Shown: positions 25,062-35,925, numbered from the stretch's first letter. The stretch: DNA of 64,000 nt from Mucilaginibacter tundrae (GCF_013408825.1 NZ_JACCBZ010000003.1:1-64000), one strand, 5' to 3'. Translations and numbers: made by a program. The notes: generated from the sequence alone by a model not told the origin.

Positions 25062-27353
25062 TTATAAATCGAGGTGATATTTTTCATTTGATAAAGAATA
25101 AGGAACATCTGCTGCTTTTATACCTCTTTGTTTATTGGGTTGAGCGGTCATATCCATATTAATAACAGCTCCTTGCATTAAAGCCAGGTGACCGACCCAA
25201 TTTAAGTCGTAAGGTTTGCCATTGTAAGTCATACCATTTACATATTTATTATCCTCGCTATTTTTAGGGGAGTTGACAATAAGCTTTTTACCATTCTCTA
25301 AATTAACCGTTATTTTCTTAAACAATGGGGCACCTAATACATATTGGGTACTAACCGGGCACACCGGATAAAAGCCCATAGCGGAAAACACATACCATGC
25401 AGATGTTTGCCCGTTGTCTTCATCGCCGCAATAGCCGTCGGGTGTTGCTTTATACATTCTGTTCATCGTTTCACGAGCCCAATATTGAGTTTTCCATGGT
25501 TCACCTGCATATCCATATAAATAAATCATATGTTGTATAGGTTGGTTGCCGTGCGCGTATTGCCCCATATCAGCAACCTGCATTTCTCTAATCTCATGTA
25601 TAGTATATCCGTAGTAGCTATCATCAAATATTGGTGGCAGGGTAAATACCGAATCAAGTTTGGCAACAAAATTTTGCTTGCCACCCATTAGATTGATTAA
25701 CCCTTGAACATCCTGGAAAACGCCCCAGGTATAGTGCCAGCTGTTACCCTCAGTAAAGGCATCCCCCCATCTAAATGGATTGAAAGGTTTTTCAAATGAA
25801 CCGTCCTTATTTTTACCACGCATTAATCTTGTGCTTGGGTCAAACAGATTTTTGTAGTTCATCGCTCGTTTTTTGTAAATGTCGATCTCGGAGGCGGGCT
25901 TGCCAAGCGCTTTGCCTAATGTGTATATTGAGAAATCGTCATAAGCATATTCTAGTGTACGGGCAGCATTTTCATGAATTTTTACGTCGTAAGGCACATA
26001 ACCTAGTGTATTATAATAGTCAATACCGATGCGGCCAGTAGCGTTTGGCCCAGTATTGTTGGCTCCATGTATCAATGCTTTATATAAAGTTTCGATATCG
26101 TAACCGCGAAGCCCTTTTACATAAGCTTCAGCAACTACCGATGCTGAGTTGTTACCCACCATACAATCTGCATAACCCGGACTAGACCATTCAGGCAGCC
26201 AGCCACCCTCTTTATAATCGTTTACCAAACCCATCTGCATTTCTTTAACGATGGATGGATAAACGAGATTCAGGAATGGATATAAAGCCCTGAACGTATC
26301 CCAAAAACCCGTGCCGGCAAATAAGTAACCCGGCATTACTTTACCATTGTAAACGCTGTAATGCACAACCTGCTCTTTCCTATTAACTTCGTACATACGA
26401 TTAGGGAAGAAAAGCATGCGGTACAGGCATGAATAAAAGGTGCGCATCTGGTCTATAGTACCGCCTGCAACCTGCACGTGGTTTAGGGTTTTATTCCATA
26501 CAGCTTTGGCCTTTTGTTCCGTTATCTCAAAGCTGTCGGTTCCCAGTTCGCGTTTTAAATTCAGTTCAGCTTGCTCGATGCTAATAAAGGATGACGCAAC
26601 ATGCATGTGCACTTTCTCGCCATTAGTAGTTTTAAAGCTGATAACAGCGCCCGCATGATCACCTTTATATTCTAATGCATTTTCCTCAATATCTTTATCA
26701 TGCCATATATCGCCGGTAAAATCCTTATCAATATAAATAACAAAATAATCTTTAAAATTATCCGGCACGGCGCCACTGTTCTTAGTGCTATAACCTATTA
26801 TTTCATGCGTTTCAGGGATGATCTTTACATATGAACCTTTATCAAAAGCATCTATCAAAATATGTGAGCTATCACTTTTAGGAAACGTGAACCTGAAATT
26901 TGCCGCCCGTTCTGTAGGTGTAATTTCAGTGGTTACGTTATAATCTGCCAGGTAAACACTGTAATAATAAGGTTTAGCTATTTCGGCTTTGTGCGAGAAC
27001 CAGCTGGCACGTTTATTCTCGTCGATGATCACTTTTCCAGTTTCAGGAAATACAGAAAACATACCATAATCATTCATCCATGGAGATGGCTGGTGCGTTT
27101 GTTTAAAGCCTCGTATTTTATCGGCATCATAGGTGTATTGCCAACCGTCGCCCATTTTTCCAGTTTGTGGCGTCCAAAAATTCATCCCCCAGGGAACAGC
27201 AATAGCAGGATAGGTATTCCCGTTTGACATGATGGGTTTAGATGCCGTTCCCATCAGCGGGTTTACATAATCGGTAAGATCAGCTTGTTTATTTGCCTGG
27301 GCTGATGTTATAAAAGGTAAAAAGGTTAATGCAATAAAGAATATTTTTTTCAT
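25062..27353 (-). CDS. GH92 alpha-mannosidase
   Basis: 763 aa from ATG 27353 (the frame opens at 27383, but MKKIFFIALTFLPFITSAQ starts at 27353 and is a clear signal peptide). N-terminal beta-sandwich (about 25-260), then the (alpha/alpha)6 barrel. Hallmarks: VNPLMGTASKP near the start, GFWDTFRALYPFL, and CGDEDNGQTSAWYVFSAMGF near residue 640 with the catalytic acidic residues. GH92 enzymes are Ca-dependent exo-alpha-mannosidases (mostly alpha-1,2 or 1,3) acting by inversion in the periplasm. It points to mannose-bearing glycans as substrate of the locus. The gene follows the putative glycosidase by about 66 bp. Confidence 0.9.
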   Translation of the reverse strand: MKKIFFIALTFLPFITSAQANKQADLTDYVNPLMGTASKPIMSNGNTYPAIAVPWGMNFWTPQTGKMGDGWQYTYDADKIRGFKQTHQPSPWMNDYGMFSVFPETGKVIIDENKRASWFSHKAEIAKPYYYSVYLADYNVTTEITPTERAANFRFTFPKSDSSHILIDAFDKGSYVKIIPETHEIIGYSTKNSGAVPDNFKDYFVIYIDKDFTGDIWHDKDIEENALEYKGDHAGAVISFKTTNGEKVHMHVASSFISIEQAELNLKRELGTDSFEITEQKAKAVWNKTLNHVQVAGGTIDQMRTFYSCLYRMLFFPNRMYEVNRKEQVVHYSVYNGKVMPGYLFAGTGFWDTFRALYPFLNLVYPSIVKEMQMGLVNDYKEGGWLPEWSSPGYADCMVGNNSASVVAEAYVKGLRGYDIETLYKALIHGANNTGPNATGRIGIDYYNTLGYVPYDVKIHENAARTLEYAYDDFSIYTLGKALGKPASEIDIYKKRAMNYKNLFDPSTRLMRGKNKDGSFEKPFNPFRWGDAFTEGNSWHYTWGVFQDVQGLINLMGGKQNFVAKLDSVFTLPPIFDDSYYGYTIHEIREMQVADMGQYAHGNQPIQHMIYLYGYAGEPWKTQYWARETMNRMYKATPDGYCGDEDNGQTSAWYVFSAMGFYPVCPVSTQYVLGAPLFKKITVNLENGKKLIVNSPKNSEDNKYVNGMTYNGKPYDLNWVGHLALMQGAVINMDMTAQPNKQRGIKAADVPYSLSNEKYHLDL

Positions 27354-27419
27354 CAAATAGTTTGTTTTCAGGCGATAGCCCATTTAGTATTGTTATATAG
27401 ATTGGCGGAAATTTAGAAC

Positions 27420-29606
27420 TTACCATTTTAAATTAACCTTTATGCCATCCGGGCTGTTATCAAATCCCAAATATAATGTATGCGTACCTACATCCCATAA
27501 AGATTTAACATCAATAATGATTTTTCCTGAGCTATCGGTAATTTTGGTATTTGTTGGTTGTGCGGGCAACAATATACGCATACTGTTTGCGGTATTTATT
27601 GGGCTTTTTGCTATAAAAGAATAACCATCAGCCTGTATTTGTTCATCGTATATTCTTGATGCTGAAGCTAACACTTTCGGTTGCTTTTTGTTGACTACAC
27701 GGTTCAGGTCATACAATAATGACTGTTCACCGGGGGGTACCATTTTTTGGGCTAAAATCGGCAATTGCGGATCGAAAAGATCAATAACCGGCCCTTTTAT
27801 CATATAGGGCTTGCTATCTGCATTTTCGTTCATCACTGAAACAATATCATAGGGTCCTCTTTCAAGATACAAACTATTTTTATAAGATATTTTACCTGCG
27901 TGAGCATCTTTTTCATAAGCCCGTTTTACCAATTTCACGTAATTATCATCATTATTTGCCTGCAGCACAAATTCTTTAGGGTTTTGCCTAACAACGTAAA
28001 CTCTACCTTTACCAACCTTATAGCCATTTTTATTATCTGCAGTATCAATATTCAATAGTTTAAAAAGATGTTGTGATGGAGCAGTATATTTATTTCCCTT
28101 AGTATCCCACCATTCCATTACGCTTTGATACGGGTCATTATCCCTGCCGCAATAGATCAAAACACCACCCTGTTTTACCCAATTGGCTATATACTGGTGT
28201 ACCTGTGGGCTATTAGGTTTCATATTTGAATAACTCATCACTAACACTTTGATATTTTTAAGCGTATTAGAATAAGCAAGGTTTTCCATATGTACGGTTT
28301 GCACCGGAATACCACGCTTTAAAAGCGGCAGGGTTTGACCGTAAAAGTTTGAGAACTGCGGATCTTCAAAACCATTGTGTGTTGGAAAACGTTGAAACAT
28401 TAGTGAGTTACTCATCAGCACACCTATTCCATTTATTCCGCTCACTTTGTTTGGTGACAAAGGCATATCATTCAATACATTTATCATTACCTGCATTTGG
28501 GTTGAATAATATTTAGGTATCAGCACGCTTGAATCGCTATTAGCCAGTTTGTACGGATGAGTGTAGATACGTTCAGGCCACGGCATTACCTCGTAACTAT
28601 TTACCATTGGGAATAATAATTCTGCTGTGAAGGTTGCCTGATAGTTTTGTTTATAATCTACCCAATTGCGCGGCCAGTCTTCTACCGGATCGGTTAAAAA
28701 GAATAATTTCCTGCCTGTGGGTGCGGTCATAGATACCATTGAGCCATATTCAAGAAAGGCATTTTCAAATACTCTTTCCTTTTCCAAGCCATTGTAATAA
28801 GTTGGCTCGCGCGATGTTCCTGTCCAAACCTGTGCTATATAGCCATCAATGCTGGGCAATGTTGCCAAGCTAGCCTCAGGGCTTACAATTTGCCATGAAG
28901 AATAGTTTACAAGCGAGTGTGTGGCTATATAAACTTTAACATTTTTACCTTTACTCTTGCCGTAAGCTTTGGCGTAGTTTGAAACCTGTTTTATGGCATT
29001 ATAAAATAGTTGATATTTTAATTTGCTTGATAGATAAGTATTCTCAGCAGAGGCATCTTGCGGTCGCCAAGGGAAACCGTAATATTTTTGCCACTCATCC
29101 TTAAAAGGTTGGCTATAGCCTGACCTGGCCCAAAACTCTGGTTCTTCTAGAAAGATGTTAATTATGCCTGCATCAATAACTCTTTTAACTACGGCGGTTT
29201 TTATGTAATCAATAAATGATTGTACCGGCACCACATAAGGCATGTTTCTACCATGGAAAATAGTATCCCCTTTTTGCGTTACTTGGCCAATCCCCAAGTG
29301 ATTTTTTCCATCCCATTTACCCAGAAAGTAATCATAGTATGATCCCCATGCAATACCCGTCATAAAAGCGGTTTGATAGCCGCGGTCGCGCCATGATTTT
29401 ACACGTTGTTCAAATGTCTCACCTTTCCTATCATTCGTGCCATATACAATGGCGACGTCTGAGCGGACATCAATTTGTGGTATCCAACCGATGCTTGTTT
29501 GAAAAGCTGTTTTTTGTATCGGTTCATTAGTAACAGATGAGTTGTTTTGACCGAAACCGACACATGAGATAGTTATTAGTCCGCAAAAAAGGATAGTTTT
29601 TTTCAT
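27420..29606 (-). CDS. Secreted putative glycosidase, family not recognised
   Basis: 728 aa with signal peptide (MKKTILFCGLITISCVGFGQ). The first 330 or so residues look like a TIM barrel: FQTSIGWIPQIDVRSDVAIV, TAFMTGIAWGSYYDYFLG, IFLEEPEFWARSGYSQPF with a conserved-looking acidic cluster, and KVYIATHSLVNYSSW. About 385-520 looks like the class-I-glutaminase-like middle domain of beta-galactosidases (IGVLMSNSLMFQRF, LVMSYSNMKPNS, WVKQGGVLIYCGRDNDPYQS). A beta domain ends the protein. I cannot name the CAZy family. Its place between DUF3823/SusD and GH92 argues for a glycan-degrading enzyme. Acidic residues in EEPE are candidates for catalysis, by inference. Confidence 0.6.
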   Translation of the reverse strand: MKKTILFCGLITISCVGFGQNNSSVTNEPIQKTAFQTSIGWIPQIDVRSDVAIVYGTNDRKGETFEQRVKSWRDRGYQTAFMTGIAWGSYYDYFLGKWDGKNHLGIGQVTQKGDTIFHGRNMPYVVPVQSFIDYIKTAVVKRVIDAGIINIFLEEPEFWARSGYSQPFKDEWQKYYGFPWRPQDASAENTYLSSKLKYQLFYNAIKQVSNYAKAYGKSKGKNVKVYIATHSLVNYSSWQIVSPEASLATLPSIDGYIAQVWTGTSREPTYYNGLEKERVFENAFLEYGSMVSMTAPTGRKLFFLTDPVEDWPRNWVDYKQNYQATFTAELLFPMVNSYEVMPWPERIYTHPYKLANSDSSVLIPKYYSTQMQVMINVLNDMPLSPNKVSGINGIGVLMSNSLMFQRFPTHNGFEDPQFSNFYGQTLPLLKRGIPVQTVHMENLAYSNTLKNIKVLVMSYSNMKPNSPQVHQYIANWVKQGGVLIYCGRDNDPYQSVMEWWDTKGNKYTAPSQHLFKLLNIDTADNKNGYKVGKGRVYVVRQNPKEFVLQANNDDNYVKLVKRAYEKDAHAGKISYKNSLYLERGPYDIVSVMNENADSKPYMIKGPVIDLFDPQLPILAQKMVPPGEQSLLYDLNRVVNKKQPKVLASASRIYDEQIQADGYSFIAKSPINTANSMRILLPAQPTNTKITDSSGKIIIDVKSLWDVGTHTLYLGFDNSPDGIKVNLKW

Positions 29607-29675
29607 AGGTGTTTTTGTTATTTGATGATCGTTCTTTTATCAGGGAGGGCTGAAAACCCTCCCTGATAAAAGAAA

Positions 29676-30431
29676 TTACGGATAAGTAAGGCCTACAGGA
29701 GTACTATAGTTATATTCATCATACACTGCGTTGATCCTCGCCCCAACCCGGAAAAATACATCCTGTGCTGGCAAAGCCCCGCCTGTGGTGGTTATTGTAA
29801 TGACTTGACCTAAAATACTATTACCTGATGTACCGCTGTACGAGGTTAATGTTGAATACCTTGGATCATAATTGTTATTAGCATCGTAATGCGTATTACA
29901 TACGTACAGGTTAACATCAGTTATTGGCTGCTGATAATTAGGATTATTGGTACCCCGTGTAATTTTAACTTGTACTGTAACAGTACTATCAGCATTAAAT
30001 ACCGGCTTGCCAACCCATTCCACCCTTAAAAAAGGTTGAACCTTGAAATTTAAAGTTGCCGTATTTTTCAAAACAATGGTTTTGCTGGAGTCTGTTAAAA
30101 CATTACCCACGCTATCAGTTTGTATAAGTGGCACAAACGGACCCTGAACTGAAACTTTATAGGTTGCAGCGAATACTTTAGTGTTATTAAATGTACCATC
30201 CTGCATCGATTGAAAATAAATAGGCACGGGGTTGCTGCTGTAACTTGTTTCAAGCAATTCCACGCGGGTGCCTCCGCCCCCTACTTCTGTTTGTACTGTA
30301 GCACCTGTTACTTCATCAATCGTGCTCCCGTTTATAGTATCAGACGGGGCCGGATAATTATCAATCTTGCTGCATGAAGTGCCTGCAATCACTACCAGGC
30401 ATAATGCGATATAATAAAATAGTCTTTTCAT
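29676..30431 (-). CDS. DUF3823 surface lipoprotein
   Basis: 251 aa. Lipobox GTSC (Cys about 20), then SKIDNYPAPSDTINGSTIDE typical of DUF3823, a carboxypeptidase-like beta sandwich (about 35-125) and a second beta domain to the end. These proteins accompany SusC/SusD pairs and are thought to be glycan-binding accessory lipoproteins (SusE/F-like role). The ATG is 12 bp after the SusD stop, so it is cotranscribed. Confidence 0.85.
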   Translation of the reverse strand: MKRLFYYIALCLVVIAGTSCSKIDNYPAPSDTINGSTIDEVTGATVQTEVGGGGTRVELLETSYSSNPVPIYFQSMQDGTFNNTKVFAATYKVSVQGPFVPLIQTDSVGNVLTDSSKTIVLKNTATLNFKVQPFLRVEWVGKPVFNADSTVTVQVKITRGTNNPNYQQPITDVNLYVCNTHYDANNNYDPRYSTLTSYSGTSGNSILGQVITITTTGGALPAQDVFFRVGARINAVYDEYNYSTPVGLTYP

Positions 30432-30443
30432 GTTTTAATACAA

Positions 30444-32384
30444 TTAATAACCTGGGTTTTGAACTAAATTTGTGCTTTTTGATATTGCGCCTTGTGGTAT
30501 TTGTTCATAATACCATCTTGGGTCATAAGTGTAAACATCGTTACGCTCATCAGTACGGGCATCAAAGAAATATTTGCCGGTCTGTGATGAATAAAATGGC
30601 ATTAATATCCTGTAGATAGTTCCGTTTTGTTCCTTAGCAAATGTCCGCCATCTTTTCAAGTCCCAATAGGTTTTATTCTCAAATGCAAGTTCTTTTCTTC
30701 TTTCTATACGTATGCTATCAATGGTCATTGCACCAGCGTTAGATAATAAAGTTGCACCCGCTCTGGAGCGTATTTGGTTAATATCATCAAAGGCATCCTG
30801 CTGATAGTTGATAGTACCTGCTTGGCCAGCAGTATATAATTCGTAAGCAGCTTCGGCACGATTTAACAATACTTCGGCATAACGCATCTCTATCCAGGTT
30901 TGCGTTTCATTGTTTTCAAGCACTTGCGATGTTGGTAAATTAGGATTAAGCCATTTCCTGATGGAAAAACCCGAGATGGCACAGGTTTGGTCACCCGTAA
31001 AAATTCCGCTCAACCCAGCGGGATTCATCAAGGTTCCGCCAGGCAATGCGTAAGGTGTTTGTGATGCGGTTGAAGAAGTTACCAGATTGCCGGTTGGATA
31101 TTGTGACCTTGAACCCGCAGGTAATAAAGGATTAATACCTGCAGAGGCGCTGCCGGTGTAAATACCACGGCGGATCTCAATACTTTGTGTTTTAAACACA
31201 TCTCCCGGCAAAATAACTGTGGCCCTTAGCCTTGGCTCAACATTTGCAAACAGATCCATTGTATTTGTATATAAATTATATTGTCCGCTGGAGTTAAGAT
31301 TTTGGATCGTACCATCCGCATTTTTAGGTATACCATCAAACATCTCCACAAAGTTTAATGTCGGGTTTACTTCTGATGAGTATCCGTTCGGCCCAATTAA
31401 TTGGCGGGGCACATTATAAGCATCATAACCATGAACAGAATTTGGATATTGGTATTCCCTTACAAATACATTTTCTTTACTTGAGGCATCAGAAAACAGG
31501 TTTACAAAATTTTGGTATTGAGCATTTTTATCGGTAGCGCTCCATGCCGACAGATAAAGGCCATACACGCCATCGAGCATTACAGCAGTATTGTAACTTT
31601 TTTGAAAATAGCCGTTTGCCAGGCTAGCAGGCATTCCGCAAAGTTCATTATGATTCGCATCAAATAAGGTAGTGGTGTTATATTTAGCAGTAGTACCTGC
31701 ATATAACATTGCTCTTGATTCAAACGCCGCGGCAACATATTTATTTGCCCTGCTGCCATCAGCATCATCAGTATTTACAGCAGGCAAATTAGCAATAGCG
31801 AAATCAAAATCGCTGGCTACCTGATCCCAAACAGCTTGTTCTGAAGAACGGGGTACCTTTAATTCATCAGTACTTGTACCTACAACATAGTTTAATGTTT
31901 TATTTACAATTGGCACCCCTCCAAAGCGTTTTACCAATCCAAAATAAGTCATGCCACGTACAAAATAGGCCTCACCTAACCAGGCATTTACCTGTGCAGT
32001 AGTGAAATTTTTTGCATACGATGGCAGTGTTTGAATAAAATAATCGCAATCATGTATTACAGTATAAGAGCCGCCCCATATATCCCAGCTCCAGCCTCCA
32101 AAATTTTCCTGCATAGAACTTGTTTGATCGCGGCTAAGGGCTTCACCTGTAGTAGCAGGGGTTGGGCTGATAATCCAAAAGAAGTTTAATCCTCTTTGTG
32201 GCGAGTATCTGAAATCTTCAATAGGCAACTCGCTATATAAGCGTGCCATATAAGCCTGGATGCCTGCCGAACTGGAAAACACATCCGCATCCTCAATTAT
32301 GTTTTTTGGTGGTATATCGAGCTTTCTGCAAGCCGTTACACTCAAAATTAATAGTGTTAATAATATATATTTATATTTTTTCAT
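30444..32384 (-). CDS. SusD/RagB-family nutrient-binding lipoprotein
   Basis: 646 aa. Lipobox SVTAC (Cys 19) followed by RKLDIPPKN. SusD-like N-terminal TPR-rich domain (about 25-240, with WDIWGGSYTVIHDCDYFIQT and LGEAYFVRGMTYFGLVKRFG) and the RagB/SusD C-terminal region, including WIEMRYAEVLLNRAEAAYEL and KELAFENKTYWDLKRWR near the end. It caps the SusC barrel on the cell surface and binds oligosaccharide. Only 11 bp separate its start from the SusC stop. It is slightly longer than most SusD proteins. Confidence 0.95.
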   Translation of the reverse strand: MKKYKYILLTLLILSVTACRKLDIPPKNIIEDADVFSSSAGIQAYMARLYSELPIEDFRYSPQRGLNFFWIISPTPATTGEALSRDQTSSMQENFGGWSWDIWGGSYTVIHDCDYFIQTLPSYAKNFTTAQVNAWLGEAYFVRGMTYFGLVKRFGGVPIVNKTLNYVVGTSTDELKVPRSSEQAVWDQVASDFDFAIANLPAVNTDDADGSRANKYVAAAFESRAMLYAGTTAKYNTTTLFDANHNELCGMPASLANGYFQKSYNTAVMLDGVYGLYLSAWSATDKNAQYQNFVNLFSDASSKENVFVREYQYPNSVHGYDAYNVPRQLIGPNGYSSEVNPTLNFVEMFDGIPKNADGTIQNLNSSGQYNLYTNTMDLFANVEPRLRATVILPGDVFKTQSIEIRRGIYTGSASAGINPLLPAGSRSQYPTGNLVTSSTASQTPYALPGGTLMNPAGLSGIFTGDQTCAISGFSIRKWLNPNLPTSQVLENNETQTWIEMRYAEVLLNRAEAAYELYTAGQAGTINYQQDAFDDINQIRSRAGATLLSNAGAMTIDSIRIERRKELAFENKTYWDLKRWRTFAKEQNGTIYRILMPFYSSQTGKYFFDARTDERNDVYTYDPRWYYEQIPQGAISKSTNLVQNPGY

Positions 32385-32395
32385 GATTTTTTCAA

Positions 32396-35300
32396 TTAGA
32401 ATTTAACATTTAAACCAACGTTATATATTTTATCAAGTGGATATAGATACCCGTACGTGCCGGATGGGTGCTCCGGATCGACGTATTTAACATTGGTTAT
32501 GGTAAACAAATTATAGCCATTTGTAAATATCCGCACCCCTTTAACCCCTATCTGTGATAAAAATTTCCCGGGTAATGTATAGCCTAGTTCAGCACTTTTA
32601 AGCCTCAAATAAGCTGCGTTCTGAAAATTAAATGTTGAATTGGTGTTGGCGGTAGTACCTGTGTACGCAAAATGGCCGGGCACCCAAATAGTATTTGGAT
32701 TATACGGATCGGCATTAGGATTAGCCGGATGGTAATCATTTAAAAATTGTGTTAAAGCGCTACCCCCACCCCATAGCGGTATGTTTAATTGCTCAATGTA
32801 GGAAACGCTGTACATTGCAGTCCCCTGGAACAATAAATTAATATCAAATCCTTTATATGCGCCGCCAATAGTAAGGCCGTAAGTTACTTTAGGTATTAAT
32901 GGTGTGCCATTAGGGTTACCGCCATAAGCAATTGGGTGATTATCATTTCCATCTATCTGACCATCGCCATTCCAATCCTGGTAAATATAATCGCCAACAA
33001 CTGTGTTGCGATTAACAAAAGTAGGGCTGTTAAGTATTTGCCCATAATTTTGATATTGTCCTGCTCCACTTGTTCCCCATTGGATACCTTGATTCCTGTT
33101 TGCCAGATTATTTAACCAATCAAGATATGAATTACCCTGCTTTGATTCTGCATAGCTGGTATTCATAGTATTGGTGTACGAAAATGCACCTTTTACATTA
33201 TAGCTGAACTTACCAATATGACTTCTGTGTGTTATCTCAAAATCAAAACCTTTGGTTCTGTCGCCATTAATATTTTCTTGTGGCAGAGGAGTACCAAGTA
33301 CATCAGGCACCTGTAATATTGAGGTTGCCAATAAGCCTGTTCTATTACGTATAAAATAATCGAAAGTAATACCTAACAAGCCTTTCCACATATCAATGTC
33401 AGCACCAACATCAAAAGTATGTGAAGTTGACCATGTGATATTTGGATTTGGCAACCCTTTACTTTGCACAGAATTTAAAAATGTATTATTAAATACAGAC
33501 CCAGTAGGCACTTGGTTATTTGAACCGGTTGCCGGATAATTATAACCGCTAAGGAATTGATAATATAATGGCCCATCATCCCCTAACGTACCATACGAAG
33601 CGCGGAATTTTAAATTATCAATAAACGATAATGTAGAAGAGTTTTTCCAGAAGTCCTCGTCGGATACACGCCATCCTAATGAAGCAGATGGGAAAAATCC
33701 CCATCCCTGATTTGGCGCGAACTTAGATGATTTATCATCCCTAAAGCTGAACTCGGCTAAATATTTACCTTTAAAATCATAAGTAGCCCGCCCCACAATA
33801 GAGTTGGTCGCATATTGATACAATCCGTTTGCATCCTGTGTTGCATTTTGATTAAGGCTATTACCTGCAATAATCTGATCAACGGGTATTGCAAGTTGCC
33901 TGTATGCGGCAAAGTTATCACCACTTTGCCCGTTACCTTCATAAAGCAATAATGCACTTACATTGTGTATGCCCCCAAAAGTATGCGCATAATTAAGTGA
34001 TAACTGATCAGTGGTTTGCGTATAATCATAATACTGCCTTTGTACAAAGCCTGGCGAATTATACAGCGTCGGGTTATAAGCCTGTGTAGCACCATCATAT
34101 GTGTAAAGATTATAAGCTATCTGGTATAGTTTATTGTCCTGTATCTGATCGTTATAGCTGTAAAGACCCTTCAAAGTTAGCCCATCAACAAAAGGCAGCT
34201 TATAATCAACACTAAGCGAACCGTTGTAAAATTTATTATTTTGTGTAGAGTAACCATTAATATCCGAGTTTTCGTAAGCTACCGGGTTTCCGCCATCAAC
34301 TATACCATCACTTAAATACGAAGGATTATTGTTGGCATAAATTGTTTGGGTGGGTAATTCTCTCCAGGTTTCCCGGGTTGTGTACCAAAAAGATTGTGCC
34401 GGAGAATTTTTCTGATCCATTATAGCACTCATATTTAAGTTAACTGTAATGTTTTTACCTATTTTACTGGTAACATTTGAGCGCACATTATAACGTTTGT
34501 AATTAAGATCATTACTGGTTAAAATACCATCCTGATCAAGAAATCCTGCACTTAACAAATACGTTGTGTTTTCATTCCCACCGGTTGCTGTTAGGTTATG
34601 CTGCTCCTGCATTGCCGATTTTTTGAAAACCGCATCGTACCAATCTGTACTTTGTTTGCTGCCATCGGCATAAGCTGCAAAATCTGCCGGAGTATAGCTT
34701 AGTATCCCACCATTGGAATTATGCAGATCCTCTTGGTTAACAAGTGTCATATATTGAGTAGCGTTAACCGGTTTAGGCAAGCCTGAAGGTACCTGTGAAC
34801 CAAACGTACCTGAATAAGTAAGTTGAAGCGAACCGGCTTTTCCTTTTTTGGTTGTAACCAAAATTACCCCATTAGCAGCTTTAACACCATAAATGGAAGC
34901 ACCAGCATCTTTCAAAACCGAAATACTTTCAATATCATTTGGATCTAACCTTGATAATATATTGCTTGTGCCAACATTATTATCGCCATTACCACCAGTA
35001 ACAGAAAAATCGGGCATTTCTACACCGTCAACTACAATTAATGGATTGCCCATTCCGCGTATCGAAATATTATTTGAAAAATCACCGGGTTCTGCAGTAT
35101 TTTGTACCACTTGTAAGCCGGCAACTTTACCTGTCAGCATGTTTTCAACATTTTCGTTTTTGGTAGTGACTATATCCTGCCCGCTAATTGATGATACCGC
35201 GCTAGTAAGAGATACCTTTTTTTGTGTGCCGTAACCTACTACCACAACCTCATCTAGGTTTGAAGATGAAGGAATTAGCTTAATTGTTAAAGTTTTCTGT

Positions 35301-35620
35301 TCGCCAACAATAATTTCTTTTCTATTGTAACTAACGAAGCTAAAAACCAAGGTGCTTCCCTTATCTGCATTAATTGAAAAATTGCCAGAAACATCAGTAA
35401 CGGTCCCGTAATTTGTTCCTTTGATAGCAACACTTACACCAGGCATCGAGTTACCTTTTTCATCTAAAACTGTGCCCTGTACTTTTGATCCCTGGGCAAA
35501 AACTGATGTGGAGAATATTAAAAGGCACACCAACAAAACAAGTCGTGGCGAGTTAATAATTTTTAGTTTCGCCGACCATAGTGTAACGACTCGATCATAA
35601 CTAGTAAAAATTTTCTTCAT
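32396..35620 (-). CDS. SusC/RagA TonB-linked outer-membrane transporter
   Basis: 1074 aa. The signal is preceded by a longer N-tail (first 25 residues), hydrophobic core LVLLVCLLIFSTSVFAQ. CarboxypepD_reg-like domain (about 45-125, VQGTVLDEKGNSMPGVSVAI), TonB-box-like segment LDEVVVVGYGTQKK, plug (about 130-245, SIRGMGNPLIVVDGV), then the barrel to LNVKF at the end. It imports glycans across the outer membrane with TonB energy. It is the first gene of the minus-strand operon. The 305-bp region upstream separates it from the membrane regulator, which probably controls it. Confidence 0.95.
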   Translation of the reverse strand: MKKIFTSYDRVVTLWSAKLKIINSPRLVLLVCLLIFSTSVFAQGSKVQGTVLDEKGNSMPGVSVAIKGTNYGTVTDVSGNFSINADKGSTLVFSFVSYNRKEIIVGEQKTLTIKLIPSSSNLDEVVVVGYGTQKKVSLTSAVSSISGQDIVTTKNENVENMLTGKVAGLQVVQNTAEPGDFSNNISIRGMGNPLIVVDGVEMPDFSVTGGNGDNNVGTSNILSRLDPNDIESISVLKDAGASIYGVKAANGVILVTTKKGKAGSLQLTYSGTFGSQVPSGLPKPVNATQYMTLVNQEDLHNSNGGILSYTPADFAAYADGSKQSTDWYDAVFKKSAMQEQHNLTATGGNENTTYLLSAGFLDQDGILTSNDLNYKRYNVRSNVTSKIGKNITVNLNMSAIMDQKNSPAQSFWYTTRETWRELPTQTIYANNNPSYLSDGIVDGGNPVAYENSDINGYSTQNNKFYNGSLSVDYKLPFVDGLTLKGLYSYNDQIQDNKLYQIAYNLYTYDGATQAYNPTLYNSPGFVQRQYYDYTQTTDQLSLNYAHTFGGIHNVSALLLYEGNGQSGDNFAAYRQLAIPVDQIIAGNSLNQNATQDANGLYQYATNSIVGRATYDFKGKYLAEFSFRDDKSSKFAPNQGWGFFPSASLGWRVSDEDFWKNSSTLSFIDNLKFRASYGTLGDDGPLYYQFLSGYNYPATGSNNQVPTGSVFNNTFLNSVQSKGLPNPNITWSTSHTFDVGADIDMWKGLLGITFDYFIRNRTGLLATSILQVPDVLGTPLPQENINGDRTKGFDFEITHRSHIGKFSYNVKGAFSYTNTMNTSYAESKQGNSYLDWLNNLANRNQGIQWGTSGAGQYQNYGQILNSPTFVNRNTVVGDYIYQDWNGDGQIDGNDNHPIAYGGNPNGTPLIPKVTYGLTIGGAYKGFDINLLFQGTAMYSVSYIEQLNIPLWGGGSALTQFLNDYHPANPNADPYNPNTIWVPGHFAYTGTTANTNSTFNFQNAAYLRLKSAELGYTLPGKFLSQIGVKGVRIFTNGYNLFTITNVKYVDPEHPSGTYGYLYPLDKIYNVGLNVKF

Positions 35621-35925
35621 AATAAGTTTGGTTATTGGTTTATAATTGTGACTACCTACCGAAAGCCAGAACGGCTATTTTCCGGGTTGATCACTTGGTT
35701 ATTACACAATGATAGGTTGGATAGTATTAAAATAAGGGTTAAAAAATGGGTTAATAAGCAAATAATATTATTAATCCCCTTAAATTATTCACCCAATAAG
35801 TAATTTAAGCTGCTATACGATATAAAACGTGATAAAGTAAAGATTACATTAAATCCATTGTACACATTATGTACACATAGTGGAATTTTTAATGTAGTAG
35901 AGTAATTAAGATTACTATAAAGTAC
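35621..35925. other. Regulatory gap upstream of susC
   Basis: 305 bp, AT-rich, between the regulator stop and the susC-like start. It should hold the promoter of the whole locus. I searched the minus strand for TAnnTTTG and found no exact match. No open frame. Confidence 0.5.
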
